DNA of 64,000 nucleotides from Annona cherimola (taxonomy: Eukaryota; Streptophyta; Magnoliopsida; Magnoliales; Annonaceae): positions 49,542,008 through 49,606,007 of the forward strand of contig CM059973.1 in the NCBI GenBank assembly GCA_030490835.1. Reading direction: 5' to 3'. The notes below the pieces were generated by a model. That model was not told where the DNA came from. It was given only the letters and a program-made list of their open reading frames with translations, and searched no databases. Shown here in pieces: positions 1-11,579 of the stretch (the stretch's first letter is position 1; each line of letters starts with the position of its first letter). Both the position numbers and the translations under genes were made by a program.

Positions 1-1103
1 GCCAACATTCGAATTTTTCCGACCGTTGCCACCCAAGTCGCAGATGAAGTCGACCTCGGGTGCGACTTCACCCAAGTCGCATACTGGAGTCAACTTGGGG
101 TGCGACTTCGATTCCCAGCAAATACTTCAAGTTCCACCCCAGGTTGACTTGGTCCTGGACTTGACCCAAGTCGCAGGTGAAATCGACTTTGGGTGCGACT
201 TCACTTTCTGTATTCACTTGATGAACTTGAATTTCTTTCGGAACTTGCTTGTTTGACATTTATCTTGTATTTGTTCTTCCACTGAATACCCAATCTTAAA
301 ACTTTGTTATGTTCAATTACTCTTGGAAACTTTGTCTTCATGCCTTGGATTTCGGATACTTTGATATTCTTGATTTTGCAATCCATAGAAATAGCCTAAC
401 GATTTTTCCTTGAGTAGAATATTGTCTTGAATAATTTTATCATCTACAATTGCTTGTCTGGACTATATTCTTCTTCAATCTGACTCAAGTCGGATATCTG
501 GATCGACTTGGGGATCAAATTTACTTCAAGTCGCATGTGGAGTCGACCTGAGGATGCGACTTCACTCAAGTCGCACATGGAGTCGACTTCGGGTGCGACT
601 TCACCAGTCTCAGATTCGTATTTCAGTGCTGGAACTTTTGAGCATCTGAAGTCGATGGTGGAGTCGACTTGCGTCTGTGACTTCACCCAAGTCGAGGCTG
701 GAGTTGACTTGGACTTGCGACTTCACCTGTCTTGGATCCCATTTTCAACGCTGAAAGGTTTGAGTGCTTGAAGTCGATGGTGGAGTCGACTTGGGTCTGC
801 GACTTCACCTAAGTCGCAGATGGAGTTGACTTGGCCTTGCGACTTCACCTGTCTTGGATCAAAATTCAGCACTGAAAAGTTCTGCCTGTTTCCAAGTCGA
901 TTCTGAGGTCGACTTGGGTATCGACTTGACTCAAGTTGATAGCAGAGTCGATTTGGTTTTGCAACTTGATCTGTCAGATTCTAATTTTTAATTTTCTATC
1001 CTTTAAACAGTTTCCACAAAACATATTAGTACCCAAAACTACTCAAATTGAGTTGTTAATCATCAAAACACGGATTGTGCTTAATTTACCATTGATTCCA
1101 ACA
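1..1103 (-). repeat. 3' LTR (partial) of a Sirevirus-type copia element
   Basis: The + strand right end reads ATTGATTCCAACA, which matches the end of the LTR at 1283-3157, so this is a second LTR of the same family. It is read on the minus strand as TGTTGG... and is cut by the window edge. Positions 40-960 hold a degenerate array of AAGTCGCA, GAGTCGACTT and TGCGACTTC blocks. Open frames across the array on both strands reflect its composition and are not called as genes. Confidence 0.8.
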
Positions 1104-1234
1104 ATATTCGTAGCCATGATTAATTGTTTCATTCTCAACTTTCAATAACCGAAGTTACTCCAATCAAATAGAGGTGACCTTATGAAAGAGAGGCCCTCGG
1201 CAAATGTAGGGGTGGAAGTTTGTTGGGATGCCAT
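1104..1234 (-). pseudogene. gag N-terminus of a copia element, joined to the 3' LTR by deletion
   Basis: On the minus strand an ATG at 1234 opens 30 codons and stops at 1142. The product starts MASQQTSTP and contains PLFDWSNFGY, which resembles the start of plant copia gag proteins (usually ...PPLF..TNYxYWK). The stop falls where a Trp codon is expected. The same frame runs on for about a dozen codons and then meets the 3' LTR directly, with no polypurine tract. The rest of gag and all of pol are therefore deleted. The element keeps only 179 bp of internal sequence. Confidence 0.65.
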
Positions 1235-1268
1235 ATATGATATCTCTTTGATTTAAACTCAAAGACTT

Positions 1269-1280
1269 GCTCTGATACCA
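1269..1280 (-). other. Primer binding site (initiator tRNA-Met)
   Basis: The minus strand reads TGGTATCAGAGC two bases downstream of the LTR end at 1283. This is the usual plant copia primer site, complementary to the 3' end of tRNA-iMet. It fixes the element's orientation as minus and marks 1283-3157 as the 5' LTR. Confidence 0.85.
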
Positions 1281-1731
1281 CTTGTTGGTCCCGAGTTCAT
1301 GGCTATTACTCAAGAGGGGAGGGGTGAATTGGGTATTTTGAAATTTTCACTTAAACAGAAATTTTTTCCTATTTAATTTAATCCCCTTAATGAAACAAAT
1401 GAATAATACGGAGAGAAATGAAGCAATAAAAGCAGAAATGCAAACCACAGCAGTAGGCAAAGATTTTATAGTGGTTCGGGCAACCTTCCCTACTCCACTC
1501 TTCCTAGCTCACACCCTTTGTGACTTGAGTTCCACTAATATATTATCAAATACAGTTAGAGCAACAGCTCTCTTCTAGATTCCAGCTCTAGGGGGCGTGT
1601 ACAAATCACAGCACGAGTAGGTGACGAGTCACACTCAAGTCACAACGCTACTTTGCTTTCACTTGTTTCAAAACATCAATATCAAACCAAGTATCAAACA
1701 CAAATATTGAATTAAGTAAAGAAAACTACAT

Positions 1732-2092
1732 TTTACAGATTGTGTAGGCAGGTTTCAGCTCGTGGAAGAACTTGTAGAAGAAAGGATTATATCAGCGTTG
1801 GAGCTTGCAGCAAGTTGGAGCTAAGTTCCTCACTTAAAAATTGTGTAGATCACTTAATGCTTGAAGAGGATGGTAGTTGGATCTCAATAATTACTTTCTC
1901 TAACCTCTAAACACTTTACAGATTGTCTAGGCAGGTTTCAGCTCGTGGAAGAACTTGTAGAAGAAAGGATTATATCAGCGTTGGAGCTTGCAGCAAGTTA
2001 GAGCTAAGTTCTTCACTTAAAACTTGTGTAGATCACTTAATGCTTGGAGAGGATGGTAGTTGGATCTCAATAATTACTTTCTCTAACCTCTA
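1732..2092 (-). repeat. Tandem duplication of 183 bp inside the LTR
   Basis: Positions 1732-1914 and 1915-2092 are two nearly identical copies. Both contain the stretch from TTTACAGATTGT to TTTCTCTAACCTCTA. They sit just downstream of the TATA box on the minus strand, in the transcribed part of the LTR. The related LTRs at 44692 and 51886 have a single equivalent segment. Confidence 0.85.
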
Positions 2093-2200
2093 GCAAGTTC
2101 ACTTGAATGCTTATTTATAATGGTAGAGTAAATTTGAACGTTTGGAGGTAGGTGACGCACATTTAATGCGCCAACGTTCGAATTTTTCCGACTATTGCGA

Positions 2201-3010
2201 CACAAGTCACACGTGAAATCGAATTTGGGTGCGACTTCACCCAAGTCGCATACTGGAGTCGACTTGGGGTGAGACTTCGGTCTCCAGCAAAAACTTCAAG
2301 TTCCACTTTAAGTCGAGTTGGTCCTGGACTTGACCTAAGTCGCAGGTGAAGTCGACTTCGGATGCGACTTCACTTTCTTTATGCACTTGTTGGAACTTCG
2401 ATTTCTTGAAAGTGATCTTGGTATCTTGATATTCATCACATCTTGTTCTTCCACTGATATTCGTAATCTTGAAAGTTTGATCATGGAACTCGATATGTTC
2501 ATCTTTTCTTGGCGATTTGTCTTTATGTCTTGAACTTAAAATAATTTGATCTTGGAGTTCATAGATGTAGCCCAATGATTATCCCTTAAGAAATACACTG
2601 TCTTGAATGATTAAATTAGGCACATTTGCATGTCTGGACTATATATTTCTTCATTTTGACTCAAGTTGAATATCTGGGTCGACTTGGGTTCCAACTTCAC
2701 TTCAAGTCGCATGTGGAGTCGACCTGGGGGTGCGACTTCACCCAAGTCGCACATGGAGTCGACTTCAGTTGCGACTTCGCCTGTCTTGGGTCCCAAATTC
2801 AGCGCTGTAAGGTTTGATCATCTGAAGTCGATGGTGAAGTCGACTTGGGTCTGTGACTTCACCCAAGTCGTAGTCGGAGTCGACTGGGACTACGACTGCT
2901 CCTGTCTTGATTCCAAATTTCAGCGCTAAAAGTTTTTGTTCTTTCCAAGTCGATCCTGAGGTCGACTTGGGTATTGACTTCACTCAAGTCGATAGCTGAG
3001 TCGATTTGGC
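2201..3010. repeat. GTCGACTT palindrome array in the LTR promoter region
   Basis: This is a degenerate array of about 36-40 bp units. Each combines AAGTCGCA, GGAGTCGACTT (core palindrome AGTCGACT) and GGGTGCGACTTC. The inverted AAGTCGCA/TGCGACTT pairs can form stems. The same array occurs at 40-960, 45413-46230 and 52608-53435, with weaker forms at 14940-15330 and 63530-63830. Confidence 0.85.
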
Positions 3011-3157
3011 TTTGCCACTTGCTCTGTTAGGTTCTGAATTTTAACTTTAGAGCCTTTAAACAATTTCAACAAGTTATATTAGTCCCCAAAATATTCTCAA
3101 ATTGAGTTGTTAATCATCAAGACACAGATTGTGCTTAATTTGCCATTGATTCCAACA

Positions 3158-3625
3158 GGTACGATGCTATGGCGCCACTTGGGCGGCACCTAGGCACGGA
3201 TCTCTAAATGATTGATTGGTTTAGAGATTATGTTTATGATAAATGAAAGATTATGCAAAAATAATTTGTATGTGTAAGGAAAAGGAGAACATTACATCAT
3301 GAACGGTGAAGATAGAAATGAGAAAGGTAGGAAAAAGAAAATCCTTTTTCTTAAGATAGCAAATGAATGTATGATGTTCGATAATGATATTATGAACATA
3401 GAAGTGCAATTGATTTTATTCAGATGCTAAGTACTTATGAAAAAGGAAAGGTCATTAATCTTTCTAGATTATATAATTGACTATGTATGATATGGATTGT
3501 TTTATGATAAGAGATGATATTGATATGATTTTGCTTGTTGCTTTCTACAACATGCCTATCACCTTAGCTCTTGAACAAGGGAAAGGCTGTTGCGAATGAT
3601 GGGATTGTAAGTCAATAGGCAGTAG
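3158..3625. other. Junction segment left of the chromovirus gag remnant
   Basis: No coding signal is visible. The first 45 bases contain GGCGCC and GCACCTAGGCAC, similar to the GC-rich repeated motif in the solo LTR at about 9940-10275, so this may be a small scrap of that family. The rest is AT-rich. It may be the leader of the chromovirus whose gag follows, but I cannot prove that. Confidence 0.3.
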
Positions 3626-4350
3626 GACGACCAGGGCAAAGAGGACAAGTAGTCTAAGAACTCGTCAACGACGAGCTAGCCTAAACCTTGAGTCAAAGGT
3701 TGAAGGAGCTACTGCTACAGGTAACGCCTCACAGGTAGAAAGAATGAAGGAAAAGATAATTGCAGCTGTAAAAGAAGCCGTGCAGCAGGCCACTCGAGAT
3801 TGGGTGGCCCAAGCAGCAGAAGTAATACAAGGCCTTTGGGAAAAAGCCCAACGGGACCAATTAGAAGAAGGTAGAAGAGATAGACCGGTACAAGTAATAA
3901 CTCCTAACCTAGTACTAGAACCCTTAAGGATTGATGATAGTATGATAGAAGCAAATGGAAAGGTTATCAATGCCTTTCTAGCTCAGCATCCACCTAAGTT
4001 CTCAAGTGAACCAGATCCTATTCAGGCTAAGTAGTATATGACTGAAATCAAGAACTTGTTTAAATTTTGTCCATGTAGTTTTATGTGTTACCCAAGCATT
4101 GATTGGGAATGCTTATGAATGATGGGAATGCTTATGAATGGTAGGAAATCCTAAATAGCCCTATGTCATAACCAAGGAAGGTAACGTGGCAATTTTTTAT
4201 GGAAGAATTTAATAAAAAATATCTTCCAGTAGGACACCAAGATATAACACATGTTGAAAGTGAACATGTACAATTAGGGCAAGGACAACTTGACCCTGAA
4301 ACTAAGGAACCTGGTGTAAGGAAATAAAGGAGTAACAAAGGATAGCTCAA
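3625..4350 (+). pseudogene. Ty3/gypsy chromovirus gag remnant
   Basis: An open frame runs from about 3625 through an internal ATG at 3744 to a stop at 4034. It contains a charged, helical-looking segment, then a motif like the plant chromovirus gag core (FLAQHPPKFSSEPDP, usually F...PP.F.G..DP). After the stop, out-of-frame pieces continue the gag pattern, including WQFFMEEFNKKYLPVG near 4190-4235. Normal gag is several hundred residues, so this copy is broken by stops and shifts. The strand and the position upstream of the PPT and LTR at 5299-8483 suggest both belong to one element. Confidence 0.6.
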
Positions 4351-5298
4351 CCAAAGCTAATCATAGCTACCAGTTGATAAAAAGTTTATGCAAATTATTG
4401 TAGATAGGCATAGCAAACCATCTCTGGTCAGTATACATAGAAGGAAAAGAAGATTACACATATGATACTATAAAGCTTGGTATCACGTTCATAGCAAGGA
4501 ATGGTAAATAGCTAAAGAAAACTGAAGGCAAGAATAATTGTGGGGATTCTCTTTAATTCTGATGTGATTGGAAGATAGGTATGAGAGGTAATTCTCTATG
4601 ATGATAATGAGCTCATGAGAAATGAGGCTAGAAAGAATGATAACGACCCTTACTGGTTTATGGAAACAGGAAAGGAAGATAAGGAAAGAAATGTTTTAGA
4701 CTGATTTAGCATCAGTACTTCCATCAAACCAGTACTCCCATTAAGCAGTCTACACTGGTATAACCTAATTGTAGGCATTATGAAGTAAGAATGAATATAT
4801 GAATTAGCAAAAGTATCTTTTACTTTTAATGAAATATGCATGAAATTTTATGTGAGAGCATCTTTGCTCTTTGTTATAGAAATGAAGCTATTTATGTTAT
4901 ATGAACATTGTGTGTAGTAAAGGAAGATGATTGCTATTAATCTCTACTTGATATGATTGGATGGGTAGCTCAAATCTTATCCTATGATAAGATGAGAGAT
5001 TATACAGATATAATTTCTTTACGTATAAGAAAAATAGTATGCCTACCACCAAAACAAGAGTTGGATGGCATGAAGAAAAGGGCAATTGTTAATGATAAAC
5101 CCATATAGAAAAAAGAAACAGTAAAGATAAGTAATAGGTCTAATGGACCAATGCTAAGAGCGCCACCAGGACAGAGTAGTGCAGTGGAAGTGCGATAAGC
5201 CATTAAAAGTATTGGAAGAAAATTGATAAGTTGGCAATTTTATATGAGCCTTACCCTAATATTTGAAACGTAATAGGTTTCGGGATGAAACCTGTTAT
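4351..5298 (+). pseudogene. Decayed internal region of the chromovirus, no recognisable domain
   Basis: This 950 bp lies between the gag remnant and the PPT. Six-frame reading shows only short frames. I recognise no protease, RT, RNase H, integrase or chromodomain motif. A complete Tekay-type pol needs about 3.5 kb, so most of pol has been deleted or has decayed beyond recognition. Confidence 0.4.
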
Positions 5299-5311
5299 AA
5301 GGGGGGAGGAT
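5299..5311 (+). other. Polypurine tract of the chromovirus
   Basis: AAGGGGGGAGGAT lies directly before TGTAATACCC, the LTR start. This is the usual arrangement at the 3' LTR of plant chromoviruses and sets the plus orientation. Confidence 0.85.
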
Positions 5312-8300
5312 TGTAATACCCAGACCAAAGTAGGGCTCATATAGGTGCATTTGATCTGTAATTATGATTCATGTATGTTTTGGATGATTTTATGATTTAA
5401 TGATATTTTGCAATTAGGGTTATGATTAAGAATGGTAATTAAGATTAATCGACATAGCCCAACGAGAGTCAATATGAGTAAAGCGGCTTAATAAGGATTG
5501 GGAATTTTAATGTGTCATAAATAATTCTTTTAATTATCATGATTTGATTAATGAAAAGTAGAATGATAAATATTGAATTAAGTTGGAAAATGCTAGAAAA
5601 TTCATAACTTGATTCCTATACGATGGATTGAGATAAAATTTGAAAGGTAAGCACATTATTTTTTGCCCAATCTTATGGATAGATTGGATTTAGAAAATTG
5701 TAATGGGATTAGGATGATAATTATTTATTTTCATCCCAAATCCAAAAGTTAAATTCAAATAGCTATAACTCAAGATAGAAAGGTCATTTTGAGATGAAAC
5801 TTGAAATGAACGGGTAAAACGATGTGGTGAATATTATGGGAAGATTTGATTAAGATAATTATCATGAGAACATGCTTAATCACAAAAGGATAAAGTGGCT
5901 TTGACTTTTGTACCAAAAAGTAATATGCATTTATGAAAAAGTAAGAGACTTAATGGCTTGGTTTAATGCTCAAGGTGAGGTGTCAAATGGTGGTATTTTT
6001 GGCTTGATTTTGTGGATTTATTTAAATGATAAAATTCATGATAATATCAAGGGATTAAATGCATGATTTAAGTGGCTATGGGAGTAGCCATGGGAGGCAT
6101 GGTGTGGTGGCAAGCAAGTGATGCCCAAGGTGAGATATTCTTAATTTTTTTGAATTTTTAAAAATGCAAAATATGCATTTAAATCACCTAGGCAGCGTGG
6201 GTGAGTTACAAACATGGATATGGGGCTAATTTTGTGGCAAAAAGATTTCCATTAGATGATGACATGTGGACATTCTTAAATTGACAGCTTTATGGCCCAT
6301 TGATGTGATGATTTTGATAATTTTCATATGAGATAATTACACATTTTACTTGGACATGATTTAGCCAAGTCATCAAAGGGATATGAGGGCATTAAATTAC
6401 CCTCCAAATGATGTGGCAAGTGGGCCCAAAAATCTAGAAAATCAAGGGCATAAAAGGGGTATAGACGTTACATGAGAGAGGGTTAGAGAGAGAAAGAAAT
6501 CCAAGGAGAAAAATCTCCAAAAAAAGGGCAGCAAGGGACGTCCCCAATCCAGCAAGGAAGAAGGGAGAAAAAGGAAGAAAAAAGAAGAAGAAAAAAGAGG
6601 AAAAGAAGGAAGGAAAGAAGGGAATCCAAGTTGGGGAAGTTTGAAATTAAAGTTGCTTAGATTCAAGTAAGTATACTTCATGTTTTGGGTCCTTTAATCT
6701 TAAGTTTCTCACCTCAAATTATGGGTCATGAATTTGTTCCATAATGAACCCTTAAATGATGTATGATGATTCCCTTAAGTAGAGTATTGAATGAGGATTG
6801 AATGGTATGAATGAATTCAAGGGTTCAAGAGGGTTAAATTGAAAGCTAGTGTTGTTTATTGGTGAATAACCTAGCTTGAATTTTCTTAAACCCACATGAT
6901 AAGTTTCTGTTTTGAATTAATATCATGATTAGATTATGATTCACGCTTTTATGATTTATATATGTTGATTTGGGCATAAGTTATGGATTTTAGAAAGGAT
7001 GGAACTTAAGGTTACGTATATGACCCGATTTTCACATTTTTATGATATGTATGAAGCATGAATTATGCTAATGAGTTTATGGATGATTTAGATGGTAAAG
7101 TACCCTAAATTAAGAGTGCTTTGGATGTCCAAAATGGGTTTGGAAGGTTTGCCATAAATCTGATTTTTAAGGGTATGTATAGGGACGTCCAAAGAGGGGT
7201 GCAAAAGGGTACCCAAAACTTGTATGCAAGTTGCCATTTTGGAAGCAACTAATTTATGAATTTGGGTTAAAAAATTATGATAATTGCTGAAATTTATGGA
7301 TTAACCAAGGAGTACTTTTGAAAATGACATTTTATTCTCAAATGCTACAATGCTTTCAAGTTGTTTTACTTGAATATTTCTAAAGTTATTTAAGGATGGT
7401 CATTCCTTTATCTCTTGTTACAAACTGATTACTGCTTTTAATAAAATAATTGAATACATTCTTTTCTATTTGAAAATGGTATGCCAACGTGAATTTGAAT
7501 GCTGTTTCATCGATATGATGTTCAAGTGGATGGTGTAAAGAATTCTCTATATGAGAATGACAAGTTACCATGTATAAGAGGTATATAATGTCGGGGTGAC
7601 TAAAAGTCATGCATGGAATGAAAATCTAGTAGGCTAGTCAAGGCAGAAGCAAGACACGAGGTCCGCCCTTGACGTTGCTAAGTGGGTCAAGTCCGGCTCC
7701 ATGGATGGAAAGGATCATGTTATAAAAGGATGTTTCCCGAGCTAGCGTACCCTCATATGAAGGATTATATCATGAATAAAAATGATGCATTTGCACATCC
7801 AATGTTTATGAACTACCCAAAAATTGGGTTTACATGAATGATTTTCATGAATGGTTTATGAAAAAGTTTCTATTCCATTGGTAGTTGATCAGTTGCTAAG
7901 TGTCTCCCACCAAATTGAGAGAAATGCATTTAAACGAGAATGAAATATGCTTGCTTATTGAGTTTCGAATCATATTTTATTTTCCCACCCTTAGACAGGT
8001 GCAGGGAAATCAAGTGACGAAAAGCATGTTCTTACTAAGGAAAGGAAAAAGGAATTTTCAAAGGTTTGTAATCCTTTGTATGTTGAAGCATGAATGAATG
8101 CCCTAATGAGATATGCTACAAATACCTTGTATATTTATGACATGACTAAGATAAGAAATAGGCTAAATGATAAGTGCTTGTATGCTAAGAACTGATGAAT
8201 GTATGCATGTATAGAATGAAAATGTCATGATCAGGTCAAAAGGACCTTTAACGTAGAAGGGCAAGTCGAGATGTTATGAATGATATGTGAAATTGATTAA

Positions 8301-8483
8301 AAGTGCATCATTGCTTGTAAGGTGAATGAAGTAAAATGTAAAAAAATGAAACAAAAAAAATTTGGACGAGATTAAATTAAGAACCCGCCATGTGATCAGG
8401 GCAACAATCCCGATTCACATTTACCAATCGATAAAATCTTGGAGTAAGGCTTAGGATGTGACGTCTCGGGTTAGGGCGCCACA
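5312..8483 (+). repeat. 3' LTR of a Tekay/Del-like chromovirus (LTR A)
   Basis: It starts TGTAATACCCAGACC and ends GGGCGCCACA, 3172 bp. A TATA-like CATAAAAGG lies at 6449-6457, followed by a purine-rich leader with GGGACGTCCC. The last 300 bp, with GGATGTGACGTCTCGGG, are shared with LTRs B (20834-26115) and C (28309-35928, minus). A short hairpin ACCCAA-AAA-TTGGGT at about 7815-7829 sits where LTR B has a large hairpin array. The PPT upstream marks it as a 3' LTR. The 5' LTR is not in the window. Confidence 0.8.
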
Positions 8484-8521
8484 GCAAAGTAAAAGTAAAC
8501 TTTCCCAACTACTTTTCTGGC
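8484..8521. repeat. 38-bp direct repeat, left copy
   Basis: GCAAAGTAAAAGTAAAC and the next 21 bases match 11525-11562 at 31 of 38 positions by eye. The copies lie on opposite sides of the copia-type LTR at 8522-11443. The right copy is 81 bp away from the LTR edge, so this is not a simple target-site duplication. Confidence 0.6.
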
Positions 8522-8923
8522 TGTTAGACCCATATGAAACTGATAAAAAGAAATGAATAATAGCACAAAGAGTGAACTAAGAAAGAATATGATAAATTTC
8601 ACACACCACAAAAATAATCTAAAGAAGACACCACAAATTATGGTGGTCCGGTTAACACACCTATTCCACTATCCAAGTTAATGCCTTGACTGAGGTTTTC
8701 ACTAGTTAACTTAGAACTCAAGTTACAGTGGTACGATCTCAGTCATCTTCTGAATTACACAAATGGCTCCAGGTGGCACATGAAGCTTTCCACAAATCAG
8801 AATGAAAGCTTTCCTCTTGAATTAGACAGTCTCTAATTCAAGGTAAAATAAATAAAAATAAAATAAAGCTTACAACCAATTTCATAGCACAGAAGCACGA
8901 AGATGAAACTTTTAGTAGGATGG

Positions 8924-10539
8924 TGACGAGCTGCGTATATGTCTAACTAAAATGCTCGTTTTAACCCAAGTATACATGTTGATCAAGTAATAAATAGTGA
9001 GTAGAGTATCTTTCCCACGAGGAAATGGTCTAACTAGGATTATTAATCAGTTTAGTTTCTTTTGGTGAGTAGAGAATTTGGATTTCGAACTTAAAACTAA
9101 TTCTATCAATTGCAATAAGAAAAGATAAAAGAGTTTCACGGAACAACTGGAATACTAAAAGGAGTTATCAATTGGGGATGACAGATGGATAGTTCAGAAT
9201 CATTGAATCTAAATTATATTACATTGGTTCCTTTTCATTAGGTTCTGTAGGGATTTACAAGTCCAAGTTCAATAATCTTTATATATGTCTTCCAATGCAT
9301 ATAAAGCTAATTACACCCTATTCAATTGCTATGTTCTCATGCCATTAAATAAAGTGGAATTGAATAATTCATAACTTGTTCATGACTACATAGGGTATAA
9401 CGGTATATTCCTATCCATTAAACAACTCCTCTTAGCGAAGAGAAAACCTATGCCCTACACATGGATCTAGCAGAGAATTTCCTTTTTCAAGGATTAATCA
9501 TGCAATTAAATTATCTTACAAGGTAGCTAATCTTGTAAAAAATATTAAACATCATATGCAAGGGTAAATCCACAACGCACAGTCATCTAGAAATAAAATA
9601 TTCATTCCTGAATCTTAAAGAACCAATATAATATAGTTAGATATCAATTCATCCTAACTATCCATCTAAAGGAAGTTTACCTCAAAGACATGATATAAAA
9701 ATCCTTTACATCAATTATAAAAGTATCCAGAAAAAAAGAGAAAGAAAAATAGAAGGATTTTCTGGCAGGTTCCACAAACACGGTTGAATCTTCTCTTCAA
9801 TCCGCGCTTCAAACAAGTTCTTTTCCTTCTCTGGGTATCTATTCCATTAGGTCTCTCTCTCTCGCGCACAATCCCTAGGTTTCTATTTAAACAAGTTGGT
9901 TTGCGCAGCACACGTGCAGAAACCCATGCGTACGGATGCGTAGTAGTGCCTAGGTGCTAACTCTCTGTGTGCTGGGTGACTTCGAAACCTTTCTGAATGC
10001 CCTGGGAGTTCATGCCTTGGCACCTGGTGCCAACTCCCTGGATGTTTTGTGACTTGAAAACTCTTCGGAATACTTGTACGATTATGCCATGGTGCCTAGG
10101 CGCCAACTCCCTGAAAGTAATTCAATCTTGTGACCTCAAAACTCTTCTCGAACTTTTCCACATATTAGTGAAGTGGCGCCTAGGCACCAACTCTCTGGAA
10201 GCCTTCTGTTGTGTGAGGTGCTGGAGATTCTGGCTAAGGCATGTAAGGTGGCGCCTGGAGGCGCCAACCCACATGCTTCTTTACTTGGCTCTATTCTGCA
10301 TTCGACTCGCCCGCACACCTGTAATTACCAATCCTTCCTGCAAAAAATGAATGAACTAAATAAATGAACTAAATCTGGCAAATTTATACTAAACATGCAT
10401 AAAAACTGTATAATGCTCCTAAAATGCAAAACGAGTAAAAATTAAGCTAAATGGATGCAAACTAAGCCTAATCCCTTGGACTAACACACAAAAATAGTCT
10501 GAAATGGGCCATGATAACTCGCATTTTCATGAATTATCA
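8924..10539. mobile_element. Solo LTR with 5-bp target duplication GATGG
   Basis: It starts TGACGAGCTGCG and ends CATGAATTATCA. GATGG lies at 8919-8923 and again at 10540-10544, which gives TG...CA termini and a perfect 5-bp duplication. No PBS, PPT or coding region is present. The family is not recognised. It holds the GC-rich repeat at about 9940-10275. Frames there, including one of 117 codons, cross the repeat and look like composition effects. Confidence 0.7.
9940..10275. repeat. GC-rich repeated palindromic motif (GGCGCCTAGGCACC type)
   Basis: Five or so imperfect copies of a unit of about 80 bp contain variants of GGTGCCTAGGCGCCAACTCC, for example near 9949, 10019, 10091, 10175 and 10250. 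The core is self-complementary (GGCGCC, CCTAGG). Between copies, related blocks such as GTGACTTGAAAACTCTTC recur. It is far more GC-rich than its surroundings. Confidence 0.65.
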
Positions 10540-10987
10540 GATGGTCACGACGATCTTCAATATTTTGCTTCCGACAGATAGACAGAGGATCACAGAGAAT
10601 GCCTTGAAATAATTCTGCACTTTTGAAAATATTCTTTTTGAATTGAATTTCCAGTTGAAATTCATTGACTATTTATAGCTTTTAACATTCAATCACCAAG
10701 AGAGATTTTTTCCACCAAATCGCAACCAATCGGATTTTTCTCAACAGCCTGTAACAATTTAAAAAATAGAAACCACCAAGAGAGATTTTCTCCACCAAAT
10801 CCGCAACCAATCAGATTTTTATCAACAACCTGTAACAACTCAACAAATAGAAACCCCAAGACAGCTCCTCAAACTAGCCATGTCATCATCCACTCATCTA
10901 TCCACTGATCTTGCTAAACAAACTATCAAAGTTTTAACCCAAAAACTGTTAAAGTTTCAAACCAAAACAGTTGAAGTTTGAAACTAA

Positions 10988-11267
10988 GGGTGTGTTTGGT
11001 AATGAATAAAACTTTTGATGAAAAAATTTGGAGAGTAAAAGTTGTCAAATGATGTGATATGATAGGGGTAATGATGAGTAGTAAATAAGATAAAGTTAAA
11101 ATATATAGGTTAGTTTTGTAGATAGTTGTGTAGAATGATTGAAAAGTAGGGTAGTTGTATAGGAAAATGTGAAAAAATAATTAAAAAATATGATGGTTGT
11201 AGAGAGTGAAAAGTTTTAGGTTGAAAAGTTTTAACTTGACATTTTTTATTAAATGTCAAACACACCC
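10988..11267. mobile_element. Tourist-like MITE (PIF/Harbinger superfamily)
   Basis: The 280 bp element has terminal inverted repeats GGGTGTGTTTG at the left and CAAACACACCC at the right. It is flanked by TAA at 10985-10987 and 11268-11270, the 3-bp target duplication typical of PIF/Harbinger. It has no coding capacity. It sits inside the copia-type LTR 8522-11443. Confidence 0.85.
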
Positions 11268-11524
11268 TAAATTAGTTGAAGTTGCAAACCAAAATGCTGA
11301 AGTTTTACAGCAAAACCTCAACAAATTCATAACACAATTCAATGCTAACTTTTTATAACCATTCGTCATGAATGAAATACAAGAAACATATTTCAAGTAT
11401 TAAATTCTTAACTTGTTTATCATCAAAACACTATAACTCAACAAGTGCTACTATCTCGTATTCCTCGAGCTTACTCGTTTTGAGATAACAAATCAATGAA
11501 GGGCACATTTTATAGACAAGTTTT

Positions 11525-11562
11525 GCAAAGTAAAAGTAAACATTCCAAATTGCTTTTCCAAC
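11525..11562. repeat. 38-bp direct repeat, right copy
   Basis: This is the partner of 8484-8521. The sequence between 11444 and 11524 has no match on the left side. Confidence 0.6.
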
Positions 11563-11579
11563 TTAGCTTGTTTATGTTT

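Larger units (their letters stand above)
1283..3157 (-). repeat. 5' LTR of the shrunken Sirevirus-type element
   Basis: The LTR is 1875 bp with TGTTGG...CCAACA ends. Its outer 50 bases closely match the LTRs at 44692 and 51886, so these belong to one family. A TATA-like box on the minus strand lies at about 2111-2120. Upstream of it (higher coordinates) are a conserved short palindrome around GCGCATTTAATGCGC and the GTCGACTT array. The sequence after 3157 is GGTAC, but the matching left flank is outside the window. Confidence 0.85.
8522..11443 (-). repeat. Copia-type LTR, carrying two nested insertions
   Basis: The + strand starts TGTTAGACCC and ends ATAACTCAACA. On the minus strand it reads TGTTGAGTTATAG...GGGTCTAACA, the usual look of a plant copia LTR, with a TATA-like AAGCTATAAATAG on the minus strand near 10670. 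No PBS or PPT flanks it, so it is probably a solo LTR. The five bases outside (CTGGC left, AGTGC right) do not match well. Without the solo LTR (8924-10539) and the MITE (10988-11267) it is about 1.0 kb. Confidence 0.6.

Noticed and set aside
1269..1280. tRNA gene fragment
   Set aside because: The match to tRNA-Met is only the 3' end complement, next to an LTR, so it is a primer site.
2237..2983. Frames of 60-112 codons with VDSTCDLGEVAPEVD-like repeats in the GTCGACTT arrays, on both strands
   Set aside because: The array has a periodicity close to a multiple of three and few stops, so frames arise on both strands. No start, domain or conservation beyond the DNA repeat.
9997..10350. 117-codon plus frame across the GC-rich repeats
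   Set aside because: The frame follows the repeats in a solo LTR; no domain.
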